Shown: in pieces, positions 1 through 8,890 of the stretch
How the letters are laid out: each line of letters starts with the position of its first letter
Position numbering within the stretch: position 1 is the stretch's first letter
Source: Chryseobacterium gleum
GTDB taxonomy: Bacteria; Bacteroidota; Bacteroidia; Flavobacteriales_D; Crocinitomicaceae
Length of the DNA stretch: 64,000 nucleotides
Direction of reading: 5' to 3'
NCBI GenBank assembly: GCA_945862165.1
Contig: CAMAXI010000003.1
Location: 62,001 to 126,000, forward strand
Notes under the pieces: generated by a model
Databases searched by the model: none
Seen by the model: only the letters and a program-made list of their open reading frames with translations
Told to the model about the DNA's origin: nothing
Position numbers and translations under genes: made by a program

Positions 1-662
1 GGTAAATTTTTAATCCCAATTAATGCTTCTTTAAAATCCAATGCAATTTCATCTTCAATTTCACGTTTTGATTGCAAGGTAAATTCGTTCATATCAACGT
101 TAGGAAAATAGGTTCTTCCCAACGTTTTGTAATCATCTTTCAAATCGCGTAAGAAATTAATTTTTTGGAAAGCTGCTCCTAATTTCATAGCAAATGGTTT
201 GAGTTCGTCGTATTTTTCTTGATTACCATCTAAGAAAACTTTCAAACACATTAATCCAACTACTTCTGCAGAACCAAGAATATATTTCTCGTAATTTTCT
301 TTTACATAGAACTGTTTTTCTAAATCCATTTCCATACTATCCAGAAAAACATTTACTAACTCAATATCAATATTATACTGATGAATAACCTGTTGAAATG
401 AATTTAAAATAGGATTTAATGAAATACGGTGTTCAAGCGCTTCGTACAAATCTGAACGAAATTTTCCCAATAAATACTTCTTGTCATAGCCATCAAAACT
501 ATCTACAATTTCATCCGCAAAACGAACAAATCCATAAATAGCATATATAGGGTTTCGTATTGGATTTTTCAAGAAAAGTATCCCCAACGAAAAACTAGTA
601 CTGTATCGCTTGGTAGTCAATTTACTACACATCATAGACACCTCGTCAAATAGTGCTTTCAT
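1..662 (-). CDS. crtB: Phytoene synthase, 3' end beyond window
   Basis: Condenses two geranylgeranyl-PP molecules to phytoene, the first committed carotenoid step. I translated the minus strand from the ATG at 662-660; about 220 residues are visible before the left edge cuts the gene. Family marks are the first Asp-rich motif DEIVD at residues 50-54 and a run ending NFLRDLKDDYKTLGRTYFP, which matches the second Asp-rich region of squalene/phytoene synthases. The start lies only 4 nt after the crtI stop codon, so the two genes are almost certainly co-transcribed. The C-terminal part cannot be judged. Confidence 0.93.
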   Translation of the reverse strand, partial: MKALFDEVSMMCSKLTTKRYSTSFSLGILFLKNPIRNPIYAIYGFVRFADEIVDSFDGYDKKYLLGKFRSDLYEALEHRISLNPILNSFQQVIHQYNIDIELVNVFLDSMEMDLEKQFYVKENYEKYILGSAEVVGLMCLKVFLDGNQEKYDELKPFAMKLGAAFQKINFLRDLKDDYKTLGRTYFPNVDMNEFTLQSKREIEDEIALDFKEALIGIKNL

Positions 663-666
663 CGTT

Positions 667-2142
667 TTACGGTATTAATTGTTTTATCAATTCATTTGCT
701 GCTATTTTCCCAGAAATCAACGAAGGTGGAACTCCTGGCCCCGGTACTGTTAACTGTCCGGTATAGAACAAATTATTGATTTTTTTATTTCTAATTTTCG
801 GTTTAAAAATTGCTGTTTGTCCTAAGGTATTTGCTAAACCGTACGCATTACCTTTATAGGAATTATAATCTGACACAAAATCATTGACACAGTAACTTCG
901 CTTGTAATCAATGAAATCAATTATTTTATCCCCCGTTTGCTTCTCCAATCGCTGCATCATTTGTTGAAAATACGTTTCTCTCAATTCTTCAGAATCGGTT
1001 AATCCGGGAGCTAAAGGCATTAATAAAAATACATTTTCATGTCCTTCAGGCGCAATAGTCGCATCTGTTTTCGAAGGACAACAAACATAAAACAATGGTT
1101 TAGAGGGCCATACTGGATTCTTGTAAATTTCTTTCGCGTGTTGCGTTAAATCTTCATCAAAAAATAGCGTATGGTGTTCCAAATTTGCAATTCGTTTTTT
1201 GACACCAAGATAATAAATCAAAGAAGAAGGTGCAAATGTTTTTTTCTTCCAATAATTTTCGGAGTAATTTCTAAATTTTTCAGGAAGTAATTTACTTTCT
1301 ACGTGGTGATAATCCGCTCCAGCAATTACTGCATCAAAATCTATCTTTTGGTCTTGGATAGTAAGAGAATTCGCTAATCCATTTTCGATATTAATATGTT
1401 GTACAGCAGCATTAACATTAAACTTAACACCTAATTTTTCAGCTACTTGCACCATACCGTCGATTACTTTTCCAAATCCACCCATCGGATACCAAGTACC
1501 CAATTTTAGTCCTGCAAAATTCATTAAACTATATAAAGCCGGCGTATCCTGTGGCATTGCTCCTAAAAACAACACTGGAAATTCCATCAAGGTTATAAGT
1601 TTCGGATTGGTGAAATATTTTCGGACATGTTTACTAAAAGAAGAAAAAACTTGCAAACGAAGTACTCCTTTTAATACATCTGTTGTCATGAATTCTGTTA
1701 TCGAATTTGCTGGTTTGTAGATAAGTTCATCTACCCCAACTTTATACTTAAATTCTGCCTCTTCTAAAAATTTGATTAGTTGTAATTTACTTCCAGGTTC
1801 AATCGATTCAAACAAAGCGCATAATTCCTCAAAATTTTCAGGAACGTGCATTGTATCATTTTCTCCATAGACAACATCAAACGAAGGATTTAACAATTTA
1901 AGTTCATATAAATCTGCTACATCTACCCCAAAATCACGGAAATAGCGCTCGAAAATATCGGGCATCCAGTACCAACTTGGTCCCATGTCAAACATATACC
2001 CATTTTCCGTAGTAAATGAACGAGCTCTACCTCCTAGGGTAGTATTTTTCTCAAATACATGTACATCATGACCAGCTTGCGCTAAATATGATGCAGTACT
2101 TATTCCAGCAAAACCGGATCCTATGATTGCTATTTTAGCCAT
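667..2142 (-). CDS. crtI: Phytoene desaturase family FAD oxidoreductase
   Basis: FAD-dependent carotenoid desaturase of 491 aa, the usual CrtI length, expected to convert phytoene to lycopene-type products at the membrane. The N-terminus carries the Rossmann dinucleotide motif GSGFAG at residues 8-13 followed by the GGRARSF flavin-contact segment near residue 37. The C-terminus has the CrtI signature GQLTVPGPGVPPS. It starts 1 nt after the upstream MerR gene stops and ends 4 nt before crtB starts, so it is the middle gene of a three-gene operon. Carotenoid monoketone/hydroxy desaturase-like paralogs look similar, so the exact substrate is inferred from the crtB neighbour. Confidence 0.93.
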   Translation of the reverse strand: MAKIAIIGSGFAGISTASYLAQAGHDVHVFEKNTTLGGRARSFTTENGYMFDMGPSWYWMPDIFERYFRDFGVDVADLYELKLLNPSFDVVYGENDTMHVPENFEELCALFESIEPGSKLQLIKFLEEAEFKYKVGVDELIYKPANSITEFMTTDVLKGVLRLQVFSSFSKHVRKYFTNPKLITLMEFPVLFLGAMPQDTPALYSLMNFAGLKLGTWYPMGGFGKVIDGMVQVAEKLGVKFNVNAAVQHINIENGLANSLTIQDQKIDFDAVIAGADYHHVESKLLPEKFRNYSENYWKKKTFAPSSLIYYLGVKKRIANLEHHTLFFDEDLTQHAKEIYKNPVWPSKPLFYVCCPSKTDATIAPEGHENVFLLMPLAPGLTDSEELRETYFQQMMQRLEKQTGDKIIDFIDYKRSYCVNDFVSDYNSYKGNAYGLANTLGQTAIFKPKIRNKKINNLFYTGQLTVPGPGVPPSLISGKIAANELIKQLIP

Positions 2143-2143
2143 G

Positions 2144-3013
2144 TTATACTAATTCATTAAGGTTTGTCAACCAAGTACATGTTAATTTATCTGACAAATA
2201 TTTTTTTGTCTGTTCATTGGTTGCGATGTGCAATGACACATTATAATCTCCCATCATTTTGGCATATTCGCTAATATCTTCTGCAGAAGGTGTACGTACC
2301 AAAAATGTTAAAGCATCCGAAATATACAAATCTTCTAATGTACTATTCAAAGCCTGAATCGGAACATTACTTCCTAAATAATAGACTTTATTACCTGTAC
2401 TTTTTAGTATGTAATTTGCAATTAACAGACCTAATTCGTGAAATTCATTTTCAGGTAGAAATAATAACCAGGTTTTATCGGAAGTGCTACTGGAATTTTC
2501 TATTTGTTCTATAGCGGTAAAAACTTTCTGTTTTATCAAACTGGACATGAAATGTTCTTGTGTTATCAACATAGAGTCTTGTGTCCACATATACCCAACT
2601 CGAATCAATAAGGGATAAATAATATCCCCATACGTTAATTTCAATCCTTTCTCTGCAATGGCTGCGTTAAAAATTGTGGAAAAGGACTGCTCATTATATG
2701 CTGTTGCTGCCGCAATTAATTGGCTGATGTAAAATTCATTCACCGGATTTTCATCTTGCTTGGAAAGTAAATGTTCTTGCACCAACTCACATAATCCTTC
2801 ATCCGACAGAATACAAAGTTTAGAAGGTTTGTATTTATATTCCATCAAACTGGAAATATTTAACAGTCTTCGCAACTGGTTATTATCATAATACCTTGTA
2901 TTTCCTTCCGAACGACTCGGGTGTAAGGCATTATACCGCTGCTCCCAAATACGGATGGTATGTGCTTTGATTCCGGAAAACTGTTCCAATTGGGCTATGG
3001 TAAAAACTTTCAT
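2144..3013 (-). CDS. CarH/LitR-like MerR regulator with B12-binding region
   Basis: 289-aa transcription factor. Residues 1-70 are a MerR winged helix (HTIRIWEQRY...). The middle and end resemble the cobalamin-binding half of CarH/LitR photoreceptors. Residues W143-x9-E153-H154 match the Wx9EH adenosylcobalamin-capping motif, and E190-x-H192-x-x-G195 matches the (E/D)xHxxG lower-ligand motif. The later SxL and GG positions of the B12 fold are not evident, so cofactor binding is likely but not assured. It is the first gene of the crt operon, which suggests it controls carotenoid synthesis and its own expression, perhaps in response to light. The gene name carH is not assigned because light sensing is unproven. 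Confidence 0.85.
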   Translation of the reverse strand: MKVFTIAQLEQFSGIKAHTIRIWEQRYNALHPSRSEGNTRYYDNNQLRRLLNISSLMEYKYKPSKLCILSDEGLCELVQEHLLSKQDENPVNEFYISQLIAAATAYNEQSFSTIFNAAIAEKGLKLTYGDIIYPLLIRVGYMWTQDSMLITQEHFMSSLIKQKVFTAIEQIENSSSTSDKTWLLFLPENEFHELGLLIANYILKSTGNKVYYLGSNVPIQALNSTLEDLYISDALTFLVRTPSAEDISEYAKMMGDYNVSLHIATNEQTKKYLSDKLTCTWLTNLNELV

Positions 3014-3030
3014 GTTTTTTTAGATATAAG

Positions 3031-3038
3031 CAAATATA
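3031..3038 (-). promoter_or_regulatory. -7 promoter element of the crt operon
   Basis: The minus strand reads TATATTTG, an exact match to the Bacteroidota TAnnTTTG -7 consensus. Its last base is 17 nt before the ATG of the CarH-like gene. A clear -33 TTG was not found. Confidence 0.6.
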
Positions 3039-3100
3039 GTTCAACGAACATTCATTTGAACTAGTTTTGTTTAATTATTTTAAATAAAATTTAAACAAAA
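3039..3100. promoter_or_regulatory. Two inverted repeats, candidate operators
   Basis: GTTCAA (3039-3044) and TTGAAC (3056-3061) form an inverted repeat directly upstream of the -7 element. A second pair, TTTTGTTTAA (3065-3074) and TTAAACAAAA (3091-3100), follows. Position next to the promoter of an autogenous MerR-family regulator makes these reasonable operator candidates; this is inference from position and symmetry. Confidence 0.35.
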
Positions 3101-3333
3101 TAACTGAATAGGCAAATAAGCAACCCTAAAAATAGCTAATACAATCAGTTAAGGTAAACATTACTTATGGAAATTTATCTAAAATTTAAAACATACAACT
3201 TTCATCTGCCTTTCCAGAAAGATTACGAGACACTTCTAAAGGATGGGAAATATTGCATCTAAATACCTAGTCAATACTACTGAATTTGGGATTAAATGTA
3301 ACTGAATCAATAATTTTTGCTTTCTTTTGTAGT
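3101..3333. other. Intergenic region, remaining part
   Basis: This is the rest of the 320-nt divergent gap between the CarH-like gene and rluF. It is AT-rich, with no open frame that I can support and no RNA gene. The stretch just before 3334 has T-rich sequence that could be the rluF promoter, but no exact TAnnTTTG match was found. Confidence 0.4.
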
Positions 3334-4245
3334 ATGGAAAATTACAACGTAGTTCGTCTCAATAAATTTATCGCTGAAAGTGGTATTTGTTCTCGAAGAG
3401 AAGCTGATAAATACATTGAAAAAGGAACGGTGTATATCAACAACCGTAAGGCTATAGTTGGAGATGTTGTTAAACCAAGGGACCGTGTTACCGTAAATGG
3501 TCAACGCTTAGAACCGCTTTCCATGGAAGATCGCGTTTACATTGCATTCAACAAACCGGTTGGTGTGACGTGTACTACAGAAGACGATGTACGAGGGAAT
3601 ATTGTAGATTACGTAAATCACTCTTCTAGAATTTTCAACATTGGTCGTTTAGACAAAGACTCGCAGGGATTGATTTTTTTAACCAACGATGGCGATATTG
3701 TCAATAAAATCTTACGTGCAGAAAATGCACACGAAAAAGAATATTTAGTGACGGTTGACAAACCTATCAATGAAAAGTTTATCACTTCCATGGCGACTGG
3801 TGTTCCGATTTTAGGACAGGTTACACGAAAATGTAAAGTCACCCAAGAAAGCACACTCGTTTTTAGAATCACCTTGATTCAGGGATTGAACCGTCAGATT
3901 CGTCGTATGTGTGAGTATTTTGGTTATGAAGTGCGCAAGTTGGAACGAACCCGTATCATGAATGTTCCAATTACTGGAATTCCGTTAGGAGAATGGCGCG
4001 ATTTAACTGAAAATGAGTTGAATCATATATTCACAATGATTGAAACTTCTAGTTCTGAAACCAATAAATCCAAAATTAAACCGAAAGCAAAACCGGTTGC
4101 CGCAAAAGAGCCTACGTACAAAGCGAAAAAAAGCGGTAATAAGCCAAGCTTGTTTGGAAAAGGACCGAAAAAAGTGACGAGCGACGGGAGACGAGCGACG
4201 GGAGGAGGAAGTGGAAAAAAACGCGTTGGTAAACCAAAGAAATGA
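3334..4245 (+). CDS. rluF: 23S rRNA pseudouridine synthase, RluF type
   Basis: RsuA/RluB/RluF-family enzyme that isomerises uridine in rRNA. Residues from about 8 to 55 form an S4 RNA-binding domain ([20 protein letters not shown]). The catalytic motif [18 protein letters not shown] contains the nucleophilic Asp, and the following HEKEYLV stretch is typical of RluF. I chose the ATG at 3334 because it begins the conserved N-terminus; an in-frame ATG 48 nt upstream adds 16 hydrophobic residues unlike the family. A Lys-rich tail of about 60 residues follows the catalytic domain and contains a short DNA repeat. Confidence 0.88.
   Translation: MENYNVVRLNKFIAESGICSRREADKYIEKGTVYINNRKAIVGDVVKPRDRVTVNGQRLEPLSMEDRVYIAFNKPVGVTCTTEDDVRGNIVDYVNHSSRIFNIGRLDKDSQGLIFLTNDGDIVNKILRAENAHEKEYLVTVDKPINEKFITSMATGVPILGQVTRKCKVTQESTLVFRITLIQGLNRQIRRMCEYFGYEVRKLERTRIMNVPITGIPLGEWRDLTENELNHIFTMIETSSSETNKSKIKPKAKPVAAKEPTYKAKKSGNKPSLFGKGPKKVTSDGRRATGGGSGKKRVGKPKK
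4176..4203 (+). repeat. Tandem 14-bp repeat in the rluF tail
   Basis: Two exact copies of GACGAGCGACGGGA lie back to back inside the coding sequence. They encode part of the Lys/Gly-rich tail. The shorter string GTGACGAGCGA occurs again at about 15549 outside a gene. Confidence 0.7.
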
Positions 4246-4300
4246 AGTGTGTGATATGGAAATCACAGTAAAATCTATTTAACATATTGATTAAAAAAAA

Positions 4301-4330
4301 TCACCTCCCTTAATCCCTCCTCAAGGAGGG
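4301..4330. repeat. Dispersed CCTCCCTTAATCCC repeat, copy 1
   Basis: A 30-bp element beginning TCACCTCCCTTAATCCC and ending in CTCAAGGAGGG. The same 30 bases recur at 12814-12843, and a diverged inverted copy sits at 26321-26343. The CCTCC/GGAGG ends can pair as a hairpin. Confidence 0.7.
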
Positions 4331-4478
4331 AAACAAAAAAAATTAAACATATAATTTACAATGATTTAAGAATCACAGCTCGATTAATTAAAAATAGTTT
4401 GACTATTATCCAATATATCTAAATTTAGCACTTACCTTACACCACTCTTGACATGTGTCGATTGTTAAAATCGATACT

Positions 4479-5069
4479 ATGGAAAAGGTCTTTGACACTT
4501 TGATAGATTCATTTCTAGAAAACAAAGTGGGCATTGAGGAGAATTTCATTCCAAATTCTTTACTCTTAAACCTTCGCAATAATATCCTAGAACTTCAAAA
4601 TCAAGGAAAATTAAAGCGCGCAGGTACAGGTAGTAATACCAATAGAAACACGTTGACCAATGTGCGTGGAGATCAAATTTGTTGGTTAGAAAGGACACAC
4701 AACAACGCTAGTGAAAATCAATTTTTGGATATTCTAGACAACTTTATAGAACATTTAAATACAACGTGTTACACTGGGATTAAATCCTATGAATTTCATT
4801 ATACGCTTTACGAAAAAGGAACCTACTACCATAAACACCTCGATCAATTTACGAACAAAGATTCTCGAAAATATAGCCTGATTCTTTACCTCAATGAAAA
4901 TTGGCAAGAAAACGATGGCGGAGAATTGGCAGTAGAACTAGATCAGGAAACCTATAAAATTACGCCAACGATGGGAAAATGTGTATTTTTCAAAAGCAAT
5001 GAAATTCCACATGCAGTTTTGACGACACAAAAAAACAGATTAAGTATTACCGGGTGGCTGAAAACGTAA
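4479..5069 (+). CDS. 2OG-Fe(II) oxygenase, prolyl 4-hydroxylase type
   Basis: 196-aa non-heme iron dioxygenase. The facial triad and 2-oxoglutarate ligand are visible: H-x-D in YYHKHLDQF, the distal His in PHAVLTT, and an Arg in NRLSITGW. The segment YSLILYLNENW...DGGEL is typical of P4Hc-domain proteins. The ATG at 4479 starts the conserved N-terminus; a GTG at 4455 would add 8 residues. Its last 23 nt overlap the convergent Nudix gene. The substrate is unknown; protein prolyl hydroxylation is only one possibility in this broad family. Confidence 0.8.
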   Translation: MEKVFDTLIDSFLENKVGIEENFIPNSLLLNLRNNILELQNQGKLKRAGTGSNTNRNTLTNVRGDQICWLERTHNNASENQFLDILDNFIEHLNTTCYTGIKSYEFHYTLYEKGTYYHKHLDQFTNKDSRKYSLILYLNENWQENDGGELAVELDQETYKITPTMGKCVFFKSNEIPHAVLTTQKNRLSITGWLKT

Positions 5070-5685
5070 TAAGGACTTCTCTCAATTCATTCAAAATCAA
5101 CGCTGTTGCTCCCCAAATTTGTTTGTCTCGAATATTGAAACAAGGAACATTCATTTTTACCAATTTATTTTCGGTAGTAACTTTCATTTCGCTGATAACA
5201 TCTTCCGCAATTAATTCATCGAGTGAAATTGTAAAAACAGCTGCAACCTCGCGTTCTTGCTGCACAAATACGGGAACTTCCGGATAATAAAACACATGTG
5301 GCTCTACCAAAAATCCACTTACTGGGATATATACTTGTGTTAATTTCCCTAGGTATTCCGAAGAAGAAATATCGACACCTATTTCTTCTAAGCATTCTCT
5401 TATTGCAGTGGCTAATAAATCAGCATCTTCATTATCTTTTTTACCACCCGGAAAACTAATTTGTCCACTGTGCTTTCCAGTATATTCCGTCCGTTGAATC
5501 AAAATACATTGTAGTGTTGTTTCCACTTCAAATAATACAACCGCAACAGCAGATTCTTTGTATTCCGTTAGATTTTGAATCACTTCACTTGTAACAGGGC
5601 GATGCAAGGGCGACAAGGGTAAATGTGCTCGTTCACCTGGGAGATTGTGCTTTAAGGTATGGGCTAATTGTGATAAAAAGTGCAT
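5047..5685 (-). CDS. Nudix hydrolase, CoA pyrophosphatase-like
   Basis: 212-aa Nudix enzyme expected to cleave coenzyme A or related dinucleotide pyrophosphates. The NuCoA signature is present (ILIQRTEYTGKHSGQISFPG, then GGKKDNED), followed by the Nudix helix RECLEEIGVD. This matches the NudL/UPF0035 subgroup rather than generic MutT proteins. The 3' end overlaps the convergent oxygenase by 23 nt. It has its own upstream region, shared divergently with the lipoprotein hydrolase at 5902. Confidence 0.85.
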   Translation of the reverse strand: MHFLSQLAHTLKHNLPGERAHLPLSPLHRPVTSEVIQNLTEYKESAVAVVLFEVETTLQCILIQRTEYTGKHSGQISFPGGKKDNEDADLLATAIRECLEEIGVDISSSEYLGKLTQVYIPVSGFLVEPHVFYYPEVPVFVQQEREVAAVFTISLDELIAEDVISEMKVTTENKLVKMNVPCFNIRDKQIWGATALILNELREVLITFSATR

Positions 5686-5772
5686 AGTTAAAGGTAATTA
5701 AAAAAATAAATCGGTCAGACTAACCATTAAAATTAAGCAAGAAAAAAATGTCTAAAACCGAAGTTCATTAAG

Positions 5773-5785
5773 TGACCTTTGGTCA
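5773..5785. promoter_or_regulatory. TGACC-N3-GGTCA inverted repeat
   Basis: A 13-bp interrupted palindrome in the 216-nt divergent space between the Nudix gene and the lipoprotein hydrolase. The size and symmetry suit a dimeric regulator, but no regulator can be named. Confidence 0.3.
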
Positions 5786-5901
5786 TTATTCATTTATATA
5801 TAATTCCGATTTATTTCTCAAATCACTAAATATTAACCATTAACTAATCTATTCTAAATGTCTTAATGGAAAAAAACACTAATTTTACCAAAAAAAAATA
5901 A

Positions 5902-6831
5902 ATGAAACTTTTTATTTATCTATCCCTATCCATCTGCTTATTTACAGCATGTAAAAAATCAGAAAAACTACCTCCTATCGACAATGCAATCGATTTAGAT
6001 GGAACAACGATTAACGATTCAAGCTTAACACACCCAGAAAAGTTTTTACTTTCGGTTGCAAATCCAAGTCCGACCATTCAAGACAAATCTACCCCTGTAT
6101 TCATTGCAGTACACGGATTTACGGCTACCACATTCGAATGGTTAGAATTTAAAAACTTCGTGAAAAACAATGGAAATGCATTGATTTCAGTTGTTTTATT
6201 GGGTGGACATGGCAGAGATTATAGTGACTTTAAAAAAGCAACTTGGGAAGATTGGCAGGCTCCTATCATTACGGAATATATTGCTTTACGAGCTCTTGGC
6301 TATACAAATATATCGTTGATAGGATCATCTACTGGTTGTCCATTACTATTAGAAGCAATTAGTGCAAATAAATTAAATACGGATGTACTAAAAAAGGTGT
6401 TTTTTATTGACCCAATTATTGTACCCTCCACCAAAATCTTAACCTTAATTTCAGCAGTTGGACCAGCTTTAGGGTATAGTGAATCTTCCATGGAACAAGG
6501 AGAAAATGGTTTCTGGTATCGATTTAGACCTTACCAAGCATTGGAACAGTTAAATACCATCACGCAATTGATGCGCAAAAAACTAGAGGATGGTATTACA
6601 TTACCAGACAATGTTTCCTTAACAGTTTACAAAACTAAAAAAGATGATGCAGCAGACCCAATTAGTGCAGCCTTATTATACAATGGAATAACAAATAAGG
6701 AAAACCTTAAAGTAACGATTATAAATTCTGAATTACACGTTTTCACTAGACTTCAAGGTAGAGATACAATTACAGCGAATGACATTGAACTACAAAACAA
6801 AGTGTTTAACGAAATCCTTCCTACCTTATGA
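5902..6831 (+). CDS. Lipoprotein alpha/beta hydrolase
   Basis: 309-aa exported esterase or lipase-like protein. The N-terminus has a hydrophobic signal ending in the lipobox FTAC, so Cys17 is probably lipidated. The hydrolase fold shows an oxyanion-hole strand AVHGFT, the nucleophile elbow GSSTG, and a late His in ELHVF. It shares a 4-nt ATGA overlap with the next gene, so the two are translationally coupled. The substrate is not predictable; carboxylesterase is the closest general description. Confidence 0.78.
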   Translation: MKLFIYLSLSICLFTACKKSEKLPPIDNAIDLDGTTINDSSLTHPEKFLLSVANPSPTIQDKSTPVFIAVHGFTATTFEWLEFKNFVKNNGNALISVVLLGGHGRDYSDFKKATWEDWQAPIITEYIALRALGYTNISLIGSSTGCPLLLEAISANKLNTDVLKKVFFIDPIIVPSTKILTLISAVGPALGYSESSMEQGENGFWYRFRPYQALEQLNTITQLMRKKLEDGITLPDNVSLTVYKTKKDDAADPISAALLYNGITNKENLKVTIINSELHVFTRLQGRDTITANDIELQNKVFNEILPTL

Positions 6832-7373
6832 AAATAATTGTATCCTTTATTTGCGTTGTTCTTTCAGTAGTTACGCTAGCACAAGATTCTATCAAACCTT
6901 CGATTGAACTAGGAATTCGAAGTCAAAAATACACCGGTTTTTATACCGTAAATGGTATTACTGCAGAATATCGCTTGGTAAAATCTAACAAAAAATTACC
7001 CTTAAGTGTTGGAGTAAACATGACTTTTTCTAGATTAGGTTCTGCATTTCTTTCGAATGCATTATCTGTTAATCATTACGATGCATTTTTCGCCTATTAT
7101 TTTCGTTCCTCCAAAAAACTTTCACCAACTGTAAGAATCAATGCTGGGTATGAACACACCAATTTGGGTAATTATTTTGAAGGGTTAGGATACAACAACA
7201 AAGCATTTATAATGGGATTGGAAGCTGGTTTAAGTTACAAGCTTCCCTATAATTTACGTGCAATAGCAACTGGTGGGTATAACTTTTTAGTTGTACAAAA
7301 TGCTGCTAGTTTAGGATCTAGTGTGTACCCTGTATTTGGACAAATTTCGTTGGTGTATAATCTGAAAAAATAA
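6828..7373 (+). CDS. Exported protein, probable small outer-membrane barrel
   Basis: 181-aa protein with a signal peptide (MKIIVSFICVVLSVVTLAQ). The rest is rich in alternating hydrophobic and polar residues with many Tyr and Gly, as in small outer-membrane barrels, and it ends VYPVFGQISLVYNLKK. No enzymatic motif is visible. It overlaps the upstream lipoprotein hydrolase by 4 nt, so they likely act in the same envelope context. I do not recognise the family. Confidence 0.7.
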   Translation: MKIIVSFICVVLSVVTLAQDSIKPSIELGIRSQKYTGFYTVNGITAEYRLVKSNKKLPLSVGVNMTFSRLGSAFLSNALSVNHYDAFFAYYFRSSKKLSPTVRINAGYEHTNLGNYFEGLGYNNKAFIMGLEAGLSYKLPYNLRAIATGGYNFLVVQNAASLGSSVYPVFGQISLVYNLKK

Positions 7374-8573
7374 TCAACGTCGAATATACCCCGCCTCTCC
7401 TTTTTGAATTCGGTCGAAAATCCAATCGTAATTAATCGGCATGTGGCTATCGACAAAATTTTTCTTTGGCCAGGTTTTAGGGATAAAAGCCCTTCCATGT
7501 GTTGCATCATAAAATAAACCTTTCACTTGACATTGAGGCGCTATCCCATCTTGCTCCCAAACTGGATCTGGATTTGGTTGGTCTAGATTACTACCATACT
7601 GCCAAACTTGTTTAAATTGTGTCCAATCGACTCCATCCTGACATCCATTTTCTGGCGATAAAATATAGATACTTCCAAATACAACTTTATCTTTTAGTAC
7701 TTCGATCATCCCCAAGGCATAAGCATATCCCATACTGTGACACACAATATCTACCGTATCTTTTTGCTGTTGATGTAATTTCAATAAAAGTGCTTTGCCT
7801 CCGATTCTCCCCTTTTCTTTTCGATAATTGAACCCAGCTGGATTTGGATCGACATTCAAGCGATTATACCTTTTCAAAGAATCATTCTTAGAAACAAAAT
7901 GGTTGGACAAATAATAACTTTTCACAAAGCGAATTGTATTCCGGTGATTGGAAGTTTTTACACTTAAACTTCCGTCTAAATAATAACTTTCCATAGGTTT
8001 TAAGGAATCGATAAATCGGTCGTCCAACTTATACCAATAATGGTAGCGATCTTTCGATGTTACCAAATTATCACTCTCATTTTCTTCCCGTTCATATCCC
8101 CGATACCCATTAATAAAAAGTAACACCCGTTTCGGTAAAACATGCGCAGTATCTCCAACAACCGAAATTGGTTGTACCTGCTGAATCCATCGACCATTCC
8201 GTTTCACAAAAGCAAGCTGTATTGGGTTTTCGACCACTTTTCGCACTAAGCGCAATTTCTTTTTTACACCTAATACAGTATCATTCCAGGTTATTGAAGC
8301 CTTTTTAATACGTGTTTTTGGGGTACTCACAAATGCAAACATGTTAGAAGTAAATTCCGCTACCGAAATTTTATCAGCATGTTTCATCTGTAAAATCGAA
8401 ACAGAATAATTATGTTGAAAAATCACCTCCTTGGAACCAGTTAACACTTTACCAAGTGTATCTTCTTCCCACACACTAAAATAAACTAATCCAGTTACTT
8501 CCCCAATCTTCTTCGGATGAAATTGTGTGGAAGCAAAAAATGGAATTAATAGAAAAATAAGGAGAATTCGCAT
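7374..8573 (-). CDS. Exported alpha/beta hydrolase-like protein
   Basis: 399-aa protein with an N-terminal signal peptide (MRILLIFLLIPFFASTQF). A nucleophile-elbow-like segment VDIVCHSMGYAYALGM lies in the second half and resembles lipase/PGAP1-type hydrolases, with a preceding strand VLLFINGYRG. The first third is a separate beta-rich region with no match that I recognise. It converges on the 6828 gene with no gap. The activity (lipase, esterase or peptidase) is unresolved. Confidence 0.68.
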   Translation of the reverse strand: MRILLIFLLIPFFASTQFHPKKIGEVTGLVYFSVWEEDTLGKVLTGSKEVIFQHNYSVSILQMKHADKISVAEFTSNMFAFVSTPKTRIKKASITWNDTVLGVKKKLRLVRKVVENPIQLAFVKRNGRWIQQVQPISVVGDTAHVLPKRVLLFINGYRGYEREENESDNLVTSKDRYHYWYKLDDRFIDSLKPMESYYLDGSLSVKTSNHRNTIRFVKSYYLSNHFVSKNDSLKRYNRLNVDPNPAGFNYRKEKGRIGGKALLLKLHQQQKDTVDIVCHSMGYAYALGMIEVLKDKVVFGSIYILSPENGCQDGVDWTQFKQVWQYGSNLDQPNPDPVWEQDGIAPQCQVKGLFYDATHGRAFIPKTWPKKNFVDSHMPINYDWIFDRIQKGEAGYIRR

Positions 8574-8631
8574 CCTAAAAGTTTATTATAAAAGTATAAA
8601 ATGTTTTCAGTAATTAAGCTTTTAGCAAAAC

Positions 8632-8645
8632 ATGACTTTTATCAT
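8632..8645. promoter_or_regulatory. ATGA-N6-TCAT inverted repeat upstream of ccoS
   Basis: The sequence ATGACTTTTATCAT lies about 57 nt upstream of the ccoS start. Its spacing resembles Crp/Fnr-family half-sites, and cbb3 oxidase operons are commonly oxygen-controlled. No Fnr gene is in the window, so the assignment is inference. Confidence 0.3.
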
Positions 8646-8701
8646 CTTTTCATCTAATTCGAGTCAGTTACTAAATTTTACATCTTCCCTTCCTTTGCAC
8701 C

Positions 8702-8890
8702 ATGGGAATCATATACATAATGCTCGTTGTAAGTTTAGTTGTAGCACTATTTTTTTTAGTGTCATTCTTATGGGCAATAAAAACAGGACAATACGAAGAC
8801 GATTACACACCTTCCGTGCGAATCTTATTCGAAGATGAGTTAATAAATAATAACCAAAACACAAGCAACAATGGAAGTACAAAAGTTTAG
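8702..8890 (+). CDS. ccoS: cbb3 oxidase maturation protein CcoS
   Basis: 62-aa single-span membrane protein. CcoS is needed to load heme b and CuB into the cbb3 oxidase. Residues 3-26 form the membrane helix, followed by the family motif WAIKTGQYEDD and a PSVRILFED stretch. The gene overlaps ccoNO by 20 nt and opens the operon. Its length and order match Bacteroidota cbb3 clusters. Confidence 0.9.
   Translation: MGIIYIMLVVSLVVALFFLVSFLWAIKTGQYEDDYTPSVRILFEDELINNNQNTSNNGSTKV

Noticed and set aside
2290-2514. Open frame on the plus strand inside the CarH-like gene
   Set aside because: Shadow of the real minus-strand gene, with no family features.
8632-8838. 68-codon frame overlapping ccoS
   Set aside because: Out of frame with ccoS, whose protein is clearly recognisable; the frame has no support of its own.
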